This document shows positions 1 to 8,310 of a DNA stretch of 13,468 nt, in pieces. Origin of the DNA: Rickettsia typhi (GTDB lineage: Bacteria; Pseudomonadota; Alphaproteobacteria; Rickettsiales; Rickettsiaceae); contig CAMCTQ010000020.1 of assembly GCA_945878545.1 (NCBI GenBank), positions 1-13,468 on the forward strand, in the 5' to 3' direction. Within the stretch, counting starts at the first letter, position 1. Every line of letters starts with the position of its first letter. The position numbers were made by a program, and so were the translations under genes. The notes under the pieces were generated by a model. That model searched no databases. It was given only the letters and a program-made list of their open reading frames with translations, and was not told the origin of the DNA.

Positions 1-487
1 GTGGTATGACACCAGAAGCAAGGACATTACGCTGAAATAATTCTCCATATCCACCGAGTGAATCAACCCCTTCTTGTATCCTAGCTCCCCCAGAGTCATT
101 GATCCCAATTACAGGAGCGCCAACTTCTAAAGCTGCGTCGATTAAATTACAGATTTTTTTTGCATGATATTCGCCCAGCGAACCTCCGAACACAGTAAAG
201 TCTTGACTATATACAAATATCAAACGCCCATTAATGGTTCCATGGCCAGTGACAACACCATCCCCAGCAAATTTTTTATCTTTCATATCAAAATTATCGC
301 AGCGATGCTCAACAAACATGCCTGTTTCTTGAAAGCTATCGGGATCTAGTAGTACTTCGATACGTTCTCTTGCTGTTAGTTTGCCTTTTTGATGCTGCTG
401 CAGAATACGAGCGGCTCCGCCGCCAATACGAGCCTGACTTCTTTTTTCGTCAAGTATTTGTTGATTTTGAAAGGTAATTTTACTCAT
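1..487 (-). CDS. pccB: Propionyl-CoA carboxylase beta chain, N-terminal part (cut by window edge)
   Basis: The 162 codons present run from ATG at 487 off the left edge without a stop; the full protein should be about 510 residues. This is the biotin-dependent carboxyltransferase subunit, which with the PccA biotin carboxylase/carrier subunit turns propionyl-CoA into methylmalonyl-CoA in the cytoplasm. Visible family marks are the N-terminal [14 protein letters not shown] (residues 35-48), the [11 protein letters not shown] segment (96-106) and the acyl-CoA-binding glycine-rich [10 protein letters not shown] (131-140), followed by GGYGELF. Acetyl-CoA carboxylase-type relatives share some of these, but the N-terminal spacing and the [11 protein letters not shown] stretch fit PccB best. 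It lies 105 bp downstream of dsbD on the same strand. No clear Shine-Dalgarno is visible. Family identity is secure; substrate is inferred. Confidence 0.93.
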   Translation of the reverse strand, partial: MSKITFQNQQILDEKRSQARIGGGAARILQQHQKGKLTARERIEVLLDPDSFQETGMFVEHRCDNFDMKDKKFAGDGVVTGHGTINGRLIFVYSQDFTVFGGSLGEYHAKKICNLIDAALEVGAPVIGINDSGGARIQEGVDSLGGYGELFQRNVLASGVIP

Positions 488-507
488 AATTTGAACTAAT
501 ATATTTC

Positions 508-527
508 AAAAATTCCTCTTTAAGAGG
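508..527 (-). terminator. Weak hairpin terminator after dsbD
   Basis: Between dsbD and pccB, the minus strand reads CCTCT-TAA-AGAGG (527-515) and then a run of five T within AATTTTT. The stem is only about 5 bp, so this is a tentative factor-independent terminator for dsbD. It would imply that pccB has its own promoter. Confidence 0.3.
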
Positions 528-592
528 TCAGTATAAAGATTTTTTCTTTAAAAGATAGATCTATTTTGTTCTATAGATTAAGCTTAGGAAAC

Positions 593-2272
593 TTACCTCG
601 CTTGTTCTATAGCCTCTTCAATTTCCTCTGCTGACAAGAGAACAGGGAGCTCTATACCGCTTGGTGATTTTAGGCTAAATATTACATTATAAGGAATGCC
701 TTGTATTTTCCTTTTAACCAGAAAATCATGTATTTTAGAGTCATAACTAGTAAAATCACCACGCATAGCCACTATTTGACTATTAGATAATGCTTTTATT
801 ACCCTATCTCTAGAAAATATAAAATATTTGTTATATTTGCACGTAACACACCAATCAGCTGTAATATCAACAAAAACTACTTTTCCATTCTTGACTAGCA
901 AGTCAATCTGTTCAGGCTCAAATCTTTGCCATAAATTATCAAGCTTTAATCGGTGTTGCTGATCCTGAATATTACTGTATCTAGGCAATAAAAAGCTAAA
1001 TATCAATAACATAGAAAGGATACTTAATTTAACTACTCCATATTTTAAAATATAACCATTGTTTTCTAAAACAAATTTAATCAACAATAAAAGAAGAAGC
1101 AACTCTACTGCAGCCCTCGTACCTAGCTCTGCTTCTAGTACCAAAAGCAGCCAGAATATCGTGCCTACTAATAAAGTGGCTAATATTAATTTTAAATTAT
1201 TCATCCATCTACCAGATTTTGGTAAAAGTTTTAGAGTATTTGGCCATATTAATAAAAATATATACGGAACAGAAAAACCTATAGCGACAAAAGTGAATGT
1301 AAGAAATATATATATATTACTTTGCTGAAAACTTAAAAACAAAGCACTACCGAGGAATGGCGCTGTACAAGGCGTAGATAATACAGTAGCAAGAATCCCG
1401 CTAAAATAGTACTCAATATACCTGCCACGAAATTTAATGTTCAATAAGAAATTATTGATTGAATTCGGGAACTGAAATAGCACTCGATCCAGTGAGACAC
1501 TAACAAAGAAAGTAATGATTAAAGTTAGAACAATTACAAAAACTGGCTCTTGGAAATTTAATCCTAAACTAAAATGCTTACCAACATTTTTAAATGCAAT
1601 TGCTATAAAAGCTATTATCCAAAAACTAGTTAGTATCCCAGCTATTGTAAACAACGAAGCTCTTTTACCGTCTAAATCAGGGTGTCTTACAAAATTTATA
1701 ATTTTTAATGACAATACTGGCAAGACACAAGGCATAAAATTTAAAACAAAACCTCCCAGAATTGCAAGTAATAAAATCCATAAAATATCAGCACTTTCTG
1801 GAATAATTTTGCTCCAGCCTTCAGAGCTAGAGGCAATATCATTGGTATGAATTATTTTGGACAGATGCTCTTGCTTCAGTTCACACAGAGTACTACATAA
1901 TACATACTCTATATCAAATTCTAGTTCTATGTTTTTTTCGGGATCTTGCGCTTCAAGAAGCAATGGTACTTCGAGATGATTTTCATAAAAATGTATTTTC
2001 TCTCCTATTGCCGATGTTTTTAACAAGGGATCGGGCCAGAGCAGCTTATAATTCTTTAAATTCCTAGATTGTTTTAATTCAACCTTAGTTGGTAATCCCG
2101 TTTCCCCTGGGTAAATCCAATAAATAATATGATTTTTAGGTATTTCCAATTCTAAAGTTAATTTATTAAAACTATTTTTTAAGGTAAATTTTGGCTCATT
2201 ATTTTGCGCTTCTGCTTCAATCACATGGAGAAAAAAATAAACTAATATCAATATTACTCGTCTATGAATCAT
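593..2272 (-). CDS. dsbD: Thiol:disulfide interchange protein, DsbD/ScsB type
   Basis: A 559-residue inner-membrane protein that would carry electrons from cytoplasmic thioredoxin to periplasmic proteins, for disulfide isomerisation, cytochrome c maturation or peroxide defence. The three expected modules are present in order. First comes a signal peptide (about 1-23), then a periplasmic DsbD-alpha-like domain with the cysteine pair C126/C130 (VLCSTLC). Next is a polytopic membrane core (about 160-430, roughly 8 helices) with the two redox cysteines C182 (NFMPCVLPVLSLK) and C302 (STPCTAPFLGSA). Last is a C-terminal thioredoxin-like domain (about 440-559) with the catalytic WCVTC (C475/C478) and a cis-Pro region near GIPYN (525-529). 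All six cysteines of the electron relay are present, so it should be functional. Length matches E. coli DsbD (about 565). DsbD and ScsB cannot be told apart firmly from sequence alone. It is divergent from algH across 68 bp. Confidence 0.9.
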   Translation of the reverse strand: MIHRRVILILVYFFLHVIEAEAQNNEPKFTLKNSFNKLTLELEIPKNHIIYWIYPGETGLPTKVELKQSRNLKNYKLLWPDPLLKTSAIGEKIHFYENHLEVPLLLEAQDPEKNIELEFDIEYVLCSTLCELKQEHLSKIIHTNDIASSSEGWSKIIPESADILWILLLAILGGFVLNFMPCVLPVLSLKIINFVRHPDLDGKRASLFTIAGILTSFWIIAFIAIAFKNVGKHFSLGLNFQEPVFVIVLTLIITFFVSVSLDRVLFQFPNSINNFLLNIKFRGRYIEYYFSGILATVLSTPCTAPFLGSALFLSFQQSNIYIFLTFTFVAIGFSVPYIFLLIWPNTLKLLPKSGRWMNNLKLILATLLVGTIFWLLLVLEAELGTRAAVELLLLLLLIKFVLENNGYILKYGVVKLSILSMLLIFSFLLPRYSNIQDQQHRLKLDNLWQRFEPEQIDLLVKNGKVVFVDITADWCVTCKYNKYFIFSRDRVIKALSNSQIVAMRGDFTSYDSKIHDFLVKRKIQGIPYNVIFSLKSPSGIELPVLLSAEEIEEAIEQAR

Positions 2273-2283
2273 TGGAATAGCTC

Positions 2284-2313
2284 TTGAAATATTTCAAATA
2301 ATTACTATATAGT
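2284..2313. promoter_or_regulatory. Palindromic divergent promoter region between dsbD and algH
   Basis: The 68-bp gap contains a perfect 14-bp palindrome TTGAAATATTTCAA (2284-2297) and a perfect 10-bp palindrome ACTATATAGT (2304-2313). Read on the plus strand, TTGAAA (2284-2289) and TATATA (2306-2311) form a -35/-10 pair with a 16-bp spacer, placed correctly for algH at 2341. The ACTATATAGT palindrome could also serve as a -10 on the minus strand for dsbD. The promoter call is inferred from consensus match; the palindromes are seen directly and could also bind a regulator. Confidence 0.45.
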
Positions 2314-2340
2314 ATCGAATAATAATCTGAAAATATTTAT

Positions 2341-2919
2341 ATGCTCGGACAAGAGTTTTCTAATTTAACTGGTAAAATTCTCATAGCCAGTCCCTATACC
2401 ATGGAAGGTAATATATTCCATCAGTCTTTGATTTACGTCGTACATCATAGTAATGATGGAGCTGTTGGATTTATTGTTAATCGTCCCATTAATAATGGCA
2501 CTTCTATAAGTAGTTTACTAAAAAAAACAGAACCTAATATTGATCTTAGTTTATTAAATTTAGAAATTCATGTTGGAGGACCTCTAGAGCTTGAAAGAGG
2601 ATTTTTTCTGCACTCTGCTGAATATGGTAAAAACCTTTTATTTAAACCAGAAAATTCAGATTTAGCTGTTAGTTCAAATATCGAAATTCTAAAAGATATA
2701 ACAACTGGCGCAGGTCCAAAACTTAATATGTTTACAATTGGATATACAGGCTGGAACGCTGGTCAGATAGAATTTGAAATTCAGAACAATTTATGGATAG
2801 TAGCAGAACCAGATAAAGATCTTATTTTTGGAACCGATGCTAGTTCTAAATGGCTTAATGCCTTTATTAACTTAGATATAGATAGTTCCGATTTCGTCCC
2901 GCACTTGGCTAATTGCTAG
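2341..2919 (+). CDS. algH: UPF0301 / YqgE-AlgH family protein
   Basis: At 192 residues this is normal length for the family (about 185-190). The signature start is clear: LTGKILIASPYTMEGNIFHQSLIYVV (residues 9-34, key residues P18, F26, S29, Y32), then GAVGFIVNRPI (40-50). The middle carries the HVGGPLE motif (77-83) and the C-terminal half has GYTGWNAGQIEFEI (134-147) and the NLWIVAEP segment. There is no signal peptide or membrane helix, so it should be cytoplasmic. The biochemical role of the family is not settled; AlgH in Pseudomonas was linked genetically to alginate regulation, and that role should not be carried over here. The start is the only ATG ahead of the conserved LTGKIL block, though no Shine-Dalgarno is apparent. 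It converges on glpT 57 bp away with no clear terminator between them. Confidence 0.92.
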   Translation: MLGQEFSNLTGKILIASPYTMEGNIFHQSLIYVVHHSNDGAVGFIVNRPINNGTSISSLLKKTEPNIDLSLLNLEIHVGGPLELERGFFLHSAEYGKNLLFKPENSDLAVSSNIEILKDITTGAGPKLNMFTIGYTGWNAGQIEFEIQNNLWIVAEPDKDLIFGTDASSKWLNAFINLDIDSSDFVPHLANC

Positions 2920-2976
2920 ATGAGACACAGCCGCGACCTATAAGATCTGTTTGGATCATTAAAAATAGGAAATGTT

Positions 2977-4314
2977 TTAGGAGCTCGCCTTCCTCTCCCA
3001 TGTTAAGTAAAAAAACAGAGCTCCAAACAGGGAAGCAATGATAAAAAACATAAACACTGCACTCCACCCCCAATTATCAGAAATCATTCCTACACAAACG
3101 CCAGAAATCCCGGACCCAATGTAACCCATTGTACCTACTAAACCATTTGCCGTACCAATAGCCTTTTTTGATGCAAAATCTGCCGAAGCAACACCAGCTA
3201 ATATTTGTGGACCATATACACAGAACCCCATCAAAATCATCAGCAATCCATTCAAAAGCATATAATCTGCTGGTATTTGCCAAAATATACAAAGGGTACA
3301 GGCAAGAGCTATCATAAAAACCATCCCAACTGGCCCTCTTTGTCCACGAAATATTTTATCAGATACCAACCCAGCAGAAATCCCTCCGAATAATCCAGCA
3401 AGCTCATACGCTGCAACATGCCACCCCGCTTCACTAATTGCCATATTTTTAAATTCCTTCAAAAACAATGGGGCCCAAAATATAACGCCTAGTCTTACGA
3501 TATAAAGACACATATTAGCAAAACAGATATACCACATATTTCTACTAAGAAAGACTTTCTTGATAATCTCAACAGTGGTTAAAGTATCTCGCTCGCCATC
3601 CTTTTTACTAATTTTTTGAGCTTTATATAGCTCTACTGGCCGAAATCCAAGCTCTTTAGGTGACTCTCTAAGTCTGTTAAACAAAATATAAGAAACCAAA
3701 AGCGCAATTACAGCCGGTATAAAAAAAGCTACTCTCCAACCGAAATCTGAGACTAAATAACCAGTAAACACCAAAGTAATAGCCCCACCCACCTGATGGG
3801 ACGCAGCTGCATAAGCCCATTTTGCTCCAAGTTCCTTTGGTGCAAACCAGTGTGTTAACATTCTAGCCACTGGTGGCCACCCCATGGATTGAAACCAATT
3901 ATTAATAATCCAAAATGTACCTAAAAAAATTAAACTTTCAGAAAAACCCAAGAGAAATGTAGTCAGAGCTGAGCAAAAAAGCCCGAGCGGCATAAAATAT
4001 CTGGCATTAGATTTATCACTAAAATACCCGTTCACGAATTTCCCAATTCCGTAGACTACAGAAGCGATAGTCAACACAAAACCTAACTGTGTTTTTGTAT
4101 AGCCAAACTCTTCCATAAAAGCTGGCATAATCATGGAAAAATTTTGACGACATAAATAAAACGTGGCATATCCAAGAATCACCGAAAGCAGTATGCGCAC
4201 CCGCCACTTATTATATACTTTACGTTCTTTCTCTGAAAACAAAAAGCTACTTTCTTGTTCGTATGAACGGTCCTTCTCATAAGCTTCAAAGGTTTGGCTT
4301 CCAGTTTTTAACAT
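2977..4314 (-). CDS. glpT: GlpT-like organophosphate:phosphate antiporter (MFS)
   Basis: This 445-residue protein has about 12 membrane segments and belongs to the OPA family, which includes GlpT, UhpT, UhpC and PgtP. Features seen are YLCRQNF (53-59, substrate-phosphate arginine R56), the signature WFQSMGWPP (140-148), a histidine at H173 in the ASHQVGG segment, and the second binding arginine R274 in YIVRLGV. The C-terminal half (FRGQRG, YGPQILAG, GTANGLVGTMGY) follows E. coli GlpT closely, so glycerol-3-phosphate uptake from the host for phospholipid synthesis is the likely role. The residue after R56 is Gln, whereas GlpT and UhpT have Lys, so substrate preference could differ. A polar N-terminal extension of about 38 residues precedes the first helix. 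An AAGGG run touches the ATG at 4314, which is too close for an ideal ribosome site. It is divergent from dacF. Confidence 0.87.
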   Translation of the reverse strand: MLKTGSQTFEAYEKDRSYEQESSFLFSEKERKVYNKWRVRILLSVILGYATFYLCRQNFSMIMPAFMEEFGYTKTQLGFVLTIASVVYGIGKFVNGYFSDKSNARYFMPLGLFCSALTTFLLGFSESLIFLGTFWIINNWFQSMGWPPVARMLTHWFAPKELGAKWAYAAASHQVGGAITLVFTGYLVSDFGWRVAFFIPAVIALLVSYILFNRLRESPKELGFRPVELYKAQKISKKDGERDTLTTVEIIKKVFLSRNMWYICFANMCLYIVRLGVIFWAPLFLKEFKNMAISEAGWHVAAYELAGLFGGISAGLVSDKIFRGQRGPVGMVFMIALACTLCIFWQIPADYMLLNGLLMILMGFCVYGPQILAGVASADFASKKAIGTANGLVGTMGYIGSGISGVCVGMISDNWGWSAVFMFFIIASLFGALFFYLTWERKASS

Positions 4315-4481
4315 CCCTTAACCAAGAATATTTAATTGAGGTCCATGATAGTAAAAATTAGTTTGATAATCAAGAAATACTTCATCTACTCATCTACCAA
4401 GCTAATTAGATATCACCTAGTTTTATTAGTTGAAGTATTTAGAATCTTTGTTATCCTTACCTAGAATAAATTTCAGAACCC

Positions 4482-4491
4482 AGGAAATAAT
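4482..4491 (+). promoter_or_regulatory. Shine-Dalgarno of dacF
   Basis: AGGA at 4482-4485 lies 6 bases before the ATG at 4492. It is one of the clearer ribosome binding sites in the window and supports this start, which also places a proper signal peptide at the N-terminus. Confidence 0.6.
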
Positions 4492-5718
4492 ATGCAAATT
4501 ATTTGTAAAACCATTTTTTTATTATATTCTATTTTCTTCTGTATATTTATAACTCAATATGCTTCTGCTAGTGAAATATCACTCGGTAAAATAAAAGAAA
4601 TCCCCGGAGAAGAGGAAAGTAATATTATCCGTTATCTTGGTACTACCGCAATCCCCCTTAAAGCAAAACAGATAATAGTTATGGATTATTCTACAGGTAA
4701 GATTCTGTTGGAAAAAAATGCCCATGAACAAATGCCACCTTCTTCTATGACAAAAATCATGACATCCTACCTAATTGAAGAGAAACTCAAAAAAGAGGAA
4801 GTTTCACCAGCTTCTGAATTTATAGTTAGCGAGAAGGCCTGGAGAACGGGAGGGTCAAAATCATTTATGCCTCTTGGTGAAAAAGTACGACTTGATGATA
4901 TTTTACGTGGTATTATAATCCAATCTGGCAATGATGCCTGTATTGTAGCAGCAGAAGGTTTATATGGCAGCGAAGAAAATTTTGTGGATGCCATGAATGC
5001 TAAAGCGCAAGAAATAGGAATGAACAATACACATTTTGTTAATTCCAACGGCTGGCCAGCAGAAAACCATTATAGTACAGCTTATGATTTAGCCCTTCTT
5101 GCTAGATTACTAATAACAACACATCCTGAATTTTATTCTATATACAGCGAGAAGAATTTTACTTTTGGCAAAGATCAAAAAGGCAATCTTATCACTCAAG
5201 GGAACCGTAATCCTTTATTATACAAAGACATAGGGTGCGATGGTGTTAAAACTGGTTATACAGATGATGGGGGATACGGTATAGTTGCGTCTTTTATTGA
5301 TAATAATAGACGTTATATAATGGTTATTAATGGTCTTAGCTCCATGAAAGAGAGAGCTAATGAAGCTTTAAAGATTGTCTACTGGTTAAAGCAAAATTTT
5401 ATTATTAAGAAATTTTATTCTAAAGGTGATATAATCGGGGAGGCACCTGTATGGCTTGGAGTTAAAGACAAAGTTCAGTTGGAAGTAACTCAAGATGTAT
5501 TAGGGCTTGTTCTACGGTCAGATCAAAAAAATAATATAGATATACAAAAGGATATTCCATCTTCTATTTCTGCTCCTTTAAATGCTGGTACTGTTATAGG
5601 AAAAATGATTATAACTATTGACAAAGAAGTTCAAGAAATACCCCTTGTTGCTAAAGAATCGATTGATAAAGTGGGGTTTTTTAAAAGAATAATTTTGTAC
5701 GTTACTAATATATTCTAA
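4492..5718 (+). CDS. dacF: D-alanyl-D-alanine carboxypeptidase (PBP5/DacF family)
   Basis: This 408-residue envelope enzyme removes the terminal D-Ala from peptidoglycan pentapeptides and so limits cross-linking. It has a signal peptide (about 1-27, hydrophobic core then ASA-S). The three penicillin-binding motifs are in order: SxxK as S85-M-T-K88, SxN as S145-G-N147, and KTG at 253-255 followed by YTDDGGYG. The peptidase S11 domain spans about 50-280. A beta-rich PBP5 C-terminal domain follows (about 300-385), then a short basic/hydrophobic tail (VGFFKRIILYVTNIF) that could anchor it to the inner membrane, as in PBP5. All catalytic residues are present. It is divergent from glpT across 177 bp and convergent with recJ. 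DacA, DacC and DacF cannot be separated from sequence alone; DacF is the usual rickettsial name. Confidence 0.93.
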   Translation: MQIICKTIFLLYSIFFCIFITQYASASEISLGKIKEIPGEEESNIIRYLGTTAIPLKAKQIIVMDYSTGKILLEKNAHEQMPPSSMTKIMTSYLIEEKLKKEEVSPASEFIVSEKAWRTGGSKSFMPLGEKVRLDDILRGIIIQSGNDACIVAAEGLYGSEENFVDAMNAKAQEIGMNNTHFVNSNGWPAENHYSTAYDLALLARLLITTHPEFYSIYSEKNFTFGKDQKGNLITQGNRNPLLYKDIGCDGVKTGYTDDGGYGIVASFIDNNRRYIMVINGLSSMKERANEALKIVYWLKQNFIIKKFYSKGDIIGEAPVWLGVKDKVQLEVTQDVLGLVLRSDQKNNIDIQKDIPSSISAPLNAGTVIGKMIITIDKEVQEIPLVAKESIDKVGFFKRIILYVTNIF

Positions 5719-5767
5719 ATAACCTGGACTATAAGACAAGGGGTAGAATTAGCATATAATTTTATAT

Positions 5768-5875
5768 GTCATCCCCTCGTTCCTTTGTCATCTCCTCGGA
5801 AAGGGGATCCAGGCTCATTATTTCTGGATTCCCGCCTATACGCGGGAATGACATCGGTGGTCGCGCAGAAATGAC
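5768..5875. repeat. Rickettsial-type palindromic intergenic repeat
   Basis: This GC-rich island sits in the 200-bp gap between the convergent dacF and recJ ends. The core is an imperfect inverted repeat: GTCATCTCCTCGGAAAGGGG then ATCCAG (5787-5812) against CTGGATTCCCGCC...GCGGGAATGAC (5824-5852). Partial extra copies of GTCATCCCC (5768-5776) and AATGACA (5869-5875) flank it. The CTGGATTCCCGC/GCGGGAATGAC form is familiar from dispersed repeats of Rickettsiales. Both strands could fold into a stable hairpin, so it may also act as a bidirectional terminator, although no T-tract follows. It codes for nothing evident. Confidence 0.7.
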
Positions 5876-5918
5876 AACATAACTAATAAACCTACTAATC
5901 TCTTAATCATAGCTCAGA

Positions 5919-7676
5919 TTATATTATTATCAAATCTCTTATTTGTAGTTGCACAGTTTGTCTGTTTTGCCAATTATTTGCTTTTAAACTACCAATTACT
6001 GATAAATCATAAGGCTTTCGCGATAAAATCACATCTGCAAGAACCGTATTTACAGAATTAAATGCAATAGCATTTAAAGGCTTAGAAGAGTGCGAATCTC
6101 TAGTTGGAGCAAACTGCACCTTAATATGGTTACCTCCAACAACATCAGCTTTTAATACGAATAGATTATTAAATTTAAAAACTGGCGATGGATTACCATT
6201 ACCAAATGGCTCTAACTTATTGATTTCCTCTATTAAATCATCATTCACAGCACTAGAAATTAAATCCAGATCATAAAATTCTTCTAAATGAGAAGTAGAA
6301 TTCTTTAATATAGCTTCAAACCTATTTTCTAGAAACTCTTGTAATACAGGTAATTTTATTTCTTCAACAGTAAATCCAGCGGCCATAGCATGACCTCCAC
6401 CAGCTATTAATATATCATTTAAACTAGCTTCCATTAAAGCAGAACCAAAGTCACATCCTTTTATCGATCTACATGACCCCTTCCCTATTGAATCGTTGAC
6501 AGCAATTACCGCTACTGGTCTATTATATGTCTCTTTCAATCTTCCAGCTACAATTCCTATTACGCCTGGATGCCAACCTTTACCGCTAACAAAAATCACC
6601 GCATTTTTAGCTTGTAACTTGGCAGCTTTATGGGCTTCTTCTAAAATAGTAAGCTCTATTAGTTTTCGATTATTATTATGTATGCTGAGTTCCTCGGATA
6701 ATTCTCGTGCCCTCTGAGAATTTTTAGTGGAAAGAAGAGCTGCCCCTAAAGAAGATGTTCCTACCCTACCCCCAGCATTAATCCTGGGACCAAGTACAAA
6801 ACCAAGATGATAACAATTAATAGCTTCTTGTAACTCAGCCACGTCACATAAAGTAGCATATCCTATGTTTGTTCTACTTTTAGCAACCTTCAATCCTTGC
6901 TTAACAAAGGCTCTATTTAATCCAGTAAGTATCATTACATCACAGACTGTTCCAAGAGCAACAATATCCAGTTGTTTTATTAAATCTGGATGTCTAATAG
7001 CATTATCTTCAAAAAAACCTTCTTTTTTAAGTGTAGAACAAAAAGCAACCGCAAATAAAAAAGAAACGCCGACTGCAGCAAGATTTTTATAATCACTTGT
7101 TTCGTCGATCCTATTAGGATTGATTACAGCAATAGCTTTGGGTAATTTATCTAAACTAATGTGGTGGTCAATAACTATAACATCAAGTCCTATCTCGGAA
7201 GCGTGCAATAAAGCCTCAAATGCCACTGATCCACAATCAACTGTAATAAGCAGTTTAGTCCCAGTATCTTTTATTTTCTGCATAGCAGCGGTAGTTGGTC
7301 CATATCCTTCTTCTATTCGATCTGGAACATAAATTTCCGCCTCTATTTCTAGTTCTCTCAAGACATTTTTTAATAAAGCTGAAGAAGTAGCTCCATCCAC
7401 GTCATAGTCAGCAAATATACAAATTTTTTCTTTATTCTTTATTGCTTTTATAACTCGCTCTACTCCTTTTTGCATATCAAGCAAATGAAATGGATCAGGT
7501 AATAATGTCTTTATTTTAGGGTCAAGAAAATTGAAAGCCTCTTGTGAGGAAGATACTCTAGTTGAAACTAGCCTTGCCAAAAAATCACTAATTTGAAGAT
7601 CCCTAGAAATACTAGCTACCATATCTTCTTCAATGCTTACAGGATGCCAAATTTTTCCAAGGACAGATTTTTGCAT
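5919..7676 (-). CDS. recJ: Single-stranded-DNA-specific exonuclease RecJ
   Basis: This 585-residue 5'-3' single-strand DNA exonuclease works in RecF-pathway recombination, mismatch repair and base-excision repair. The DHH phosphoesterase domain shows the metal-binding motifs FADYDVDG (88-95; D90, D92, D94), VDCGS (146-150) and IDHH (169-172). Later come GPRINAGGRVG (296-306) and the DHHA1 domain with GWHPGVIGIVAGRL (367-380) and GGGHAMAAGF (426-435). The C-terminal OB-like part starts near EPFGNGNPSPVF (489-500). Length and motif set match a complete, active RecJ. The ATG at 7676 leaves the usual N-terminal segment (KIWHP...); only a weak ribosome site is visible. It lies 157 bp downstream of the ankyrin gene on the same strand. 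Confidence 0.96.
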   Translation of the reverse strand: MQKSVLGKIWHPVSIEEDMVASISRDLQISDFLARLVSTRVSSSQEAFNFLDPKIKTLLPDPFHLLDMQKGVERVIKAIKNKEKICIFADYDVDGATSSALLKNVLRELEIEAEIYVPDRIEEGYGPTTAAMQKIKDTGTKLLITVDCGSVAFEALLHASEIGLDVIVIDHHISLDKLPKAIAVINPNRIDETSDYKNLAAVGVSFLFAVAFCSTLKKEGFFEDNAIRHPDLIKQLDIVALGTVCDVMILTGLNRAFVKQGLKVAKSRTNIGYATLCDVAELQEAINCYHLGFVLGPRINAGGRVGTSSLGAALLSTKNSQRARELSEELSIHNNNRKLIELTILEEAHKAAKLQAKNAVIFVSGKGWHPGVIGIVAGRLKETYNRPVAVIAVNDSIGKGSCRSIKGCDFGSALMEASLNDILIAGGGHAMAAGFTVEEIKLPVLQEFLENRFEAILKNSTSHLEEFYDLDLISSAVNDDLIEEINKLEPFGNGNPSPVFKFNNLFVLKADVVGGNHIKVQFAPTRDSHSSKPLNAIAFNSVNTVLADVILSRKPYDLSVIGSLKANNWQNRQTVQLQIRDLIII

Positions 7677-7833
7677 AAGTTTTTAGTATATTATTCATTT
7701 GCGCTAGTTACGACTAAATATGACAATCAGCATTAATCAAGTAACTTGAATAATACTAATATTTTTATCTTTAGCAATATGAAGTAAATCCTTAGGGTTT
7801 AGCAACGAATTAACATTTTCTGTGAATTTCTAT

Positions 7834-8310
7834 CTATTCCTCCTCCTCTAGAGGAAGATATTCACTATTATCTTGCGCACCCAAAACAGACACAGAAAAG
7901 CCAAAGTTGAATTTTGCAAAAAAAGATGACGAAGATTCTTCTTCAAATTCCTTGTCACCTTTATCAAGATTACCTGGAAACTTTCTGTCACATAATATTA
8001 AGTCCATGATTTCAGAATGTTTTTTTGCAAAATCTAACGACGTCAGGCCTGCTTTATTTTTTAAATAACTATCGGCTCCAGATAACAAAAGAGCGCTAAC
8101 TATGTTTGTTTGTTTAAATTTTGTAGCCAAATGCAAGGCACTATTACCATCCTCATCAACACAACTAGTGTCAATTCTTTGCCAGGATAGTTTCTCTGCC
8201 TCTTCAAAATGCCCAGTTTTTAGTAAAATAATTAACTTTTTACCATTTTTGCAAGCTTCCACCTTAAAATCGGCATTTTTTACATTTGTCTTTATAACAT
8301 CTTTTGACAT
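7834..8310 (-). CDS. Small ankyrin-repeat protein
   Basis: A 158-residue protein if begun at ATG 8310. The same frame can be entered 18 bases earlier at TTG 8328 (164 residues). I prefer the ATG, which has an AGG nine bases upstream. Counting from the ATG, residues about 52-106 hold two ankyrin repeats: DEDGNSALHLATKFKQTNIV...LLLSGAD, then KNKAGLTSLDFAKKHSEIMDLIL. The preceding region (about 20-45) may be a third, degenerate repeat. The C-terminal third is Ser/Glu-rich and ends LPLEEEE. There is no signal peptide or membrane segment. Ankyrin proteins of Rickettsiales mediate protein-protein contacts, and several are secreted into host cells; whether this one is secreted cannot be read here. 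It is divergent from ppdK across about 280 bp and has no assignable specific function. Confidence 0.8.
   Translation of the reverse strand: MSKDVIKTNVKNADFKVEACKNGKKLIILLKTGHFEEAEKLSWQRIDTSCVDEDGNSALHLATKFKQTNIVSALLLSGADSYLKNKAGLTSLDFAKKHSEIMDLILCDRKFPGNLDKGDKEFEEESSSSFFAKFNFGFSVSVLGAQDNSEYLPLEEEE

Noticed and set aside
164..349. 61-codon plus-strand ORF.
   Set aside because: It is antisense to clearly conserved pccB sequence (GGSLGEY, propionyl-CoA carboxylase motifs).
1515..1850. 111-codon plus-strand ORF.
   Set aside because: It is antisense to the dsbD membrane core containing C182; no independent support.
2920..2976. Possible terminator between convergent algH and glpT (GATC-TGTTTG-GATC).
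   Set aside because: Only a 4-bp self-complementary word repeats; there is no real stem or T-tract.
4315..4491. Promoters for glpT and dacF in the divergent gap.
   Set aside because: Several TTGAAG/TAGAAT-like words exist, but none pair at 16-18 bp with convincing boxes, so no call was made.
4767..5048. 93-codon minus-strand ORF.
   Set aside because: It lies antisense to the dacF catalytic core; no family features and no ribosome site.
5750..5900. CRISPR-like array suggested by repeated GTCATC words.
   Set aside because: The pieces are unequal, partly inverted and not evenly spaced; they form a single palindromic repeat.
7720..7833. A 25-30-codon open stretch on the minus strand after the ankyrin stop (reading ...LLNPKDLLHIAKDKNISIIQVT) that looks protein-like and could be a lost C-terminus.
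   Set aside because: It has no start, begins at a stop in its own frame, is too short to match any family, and AT-rich spacers often give such text.
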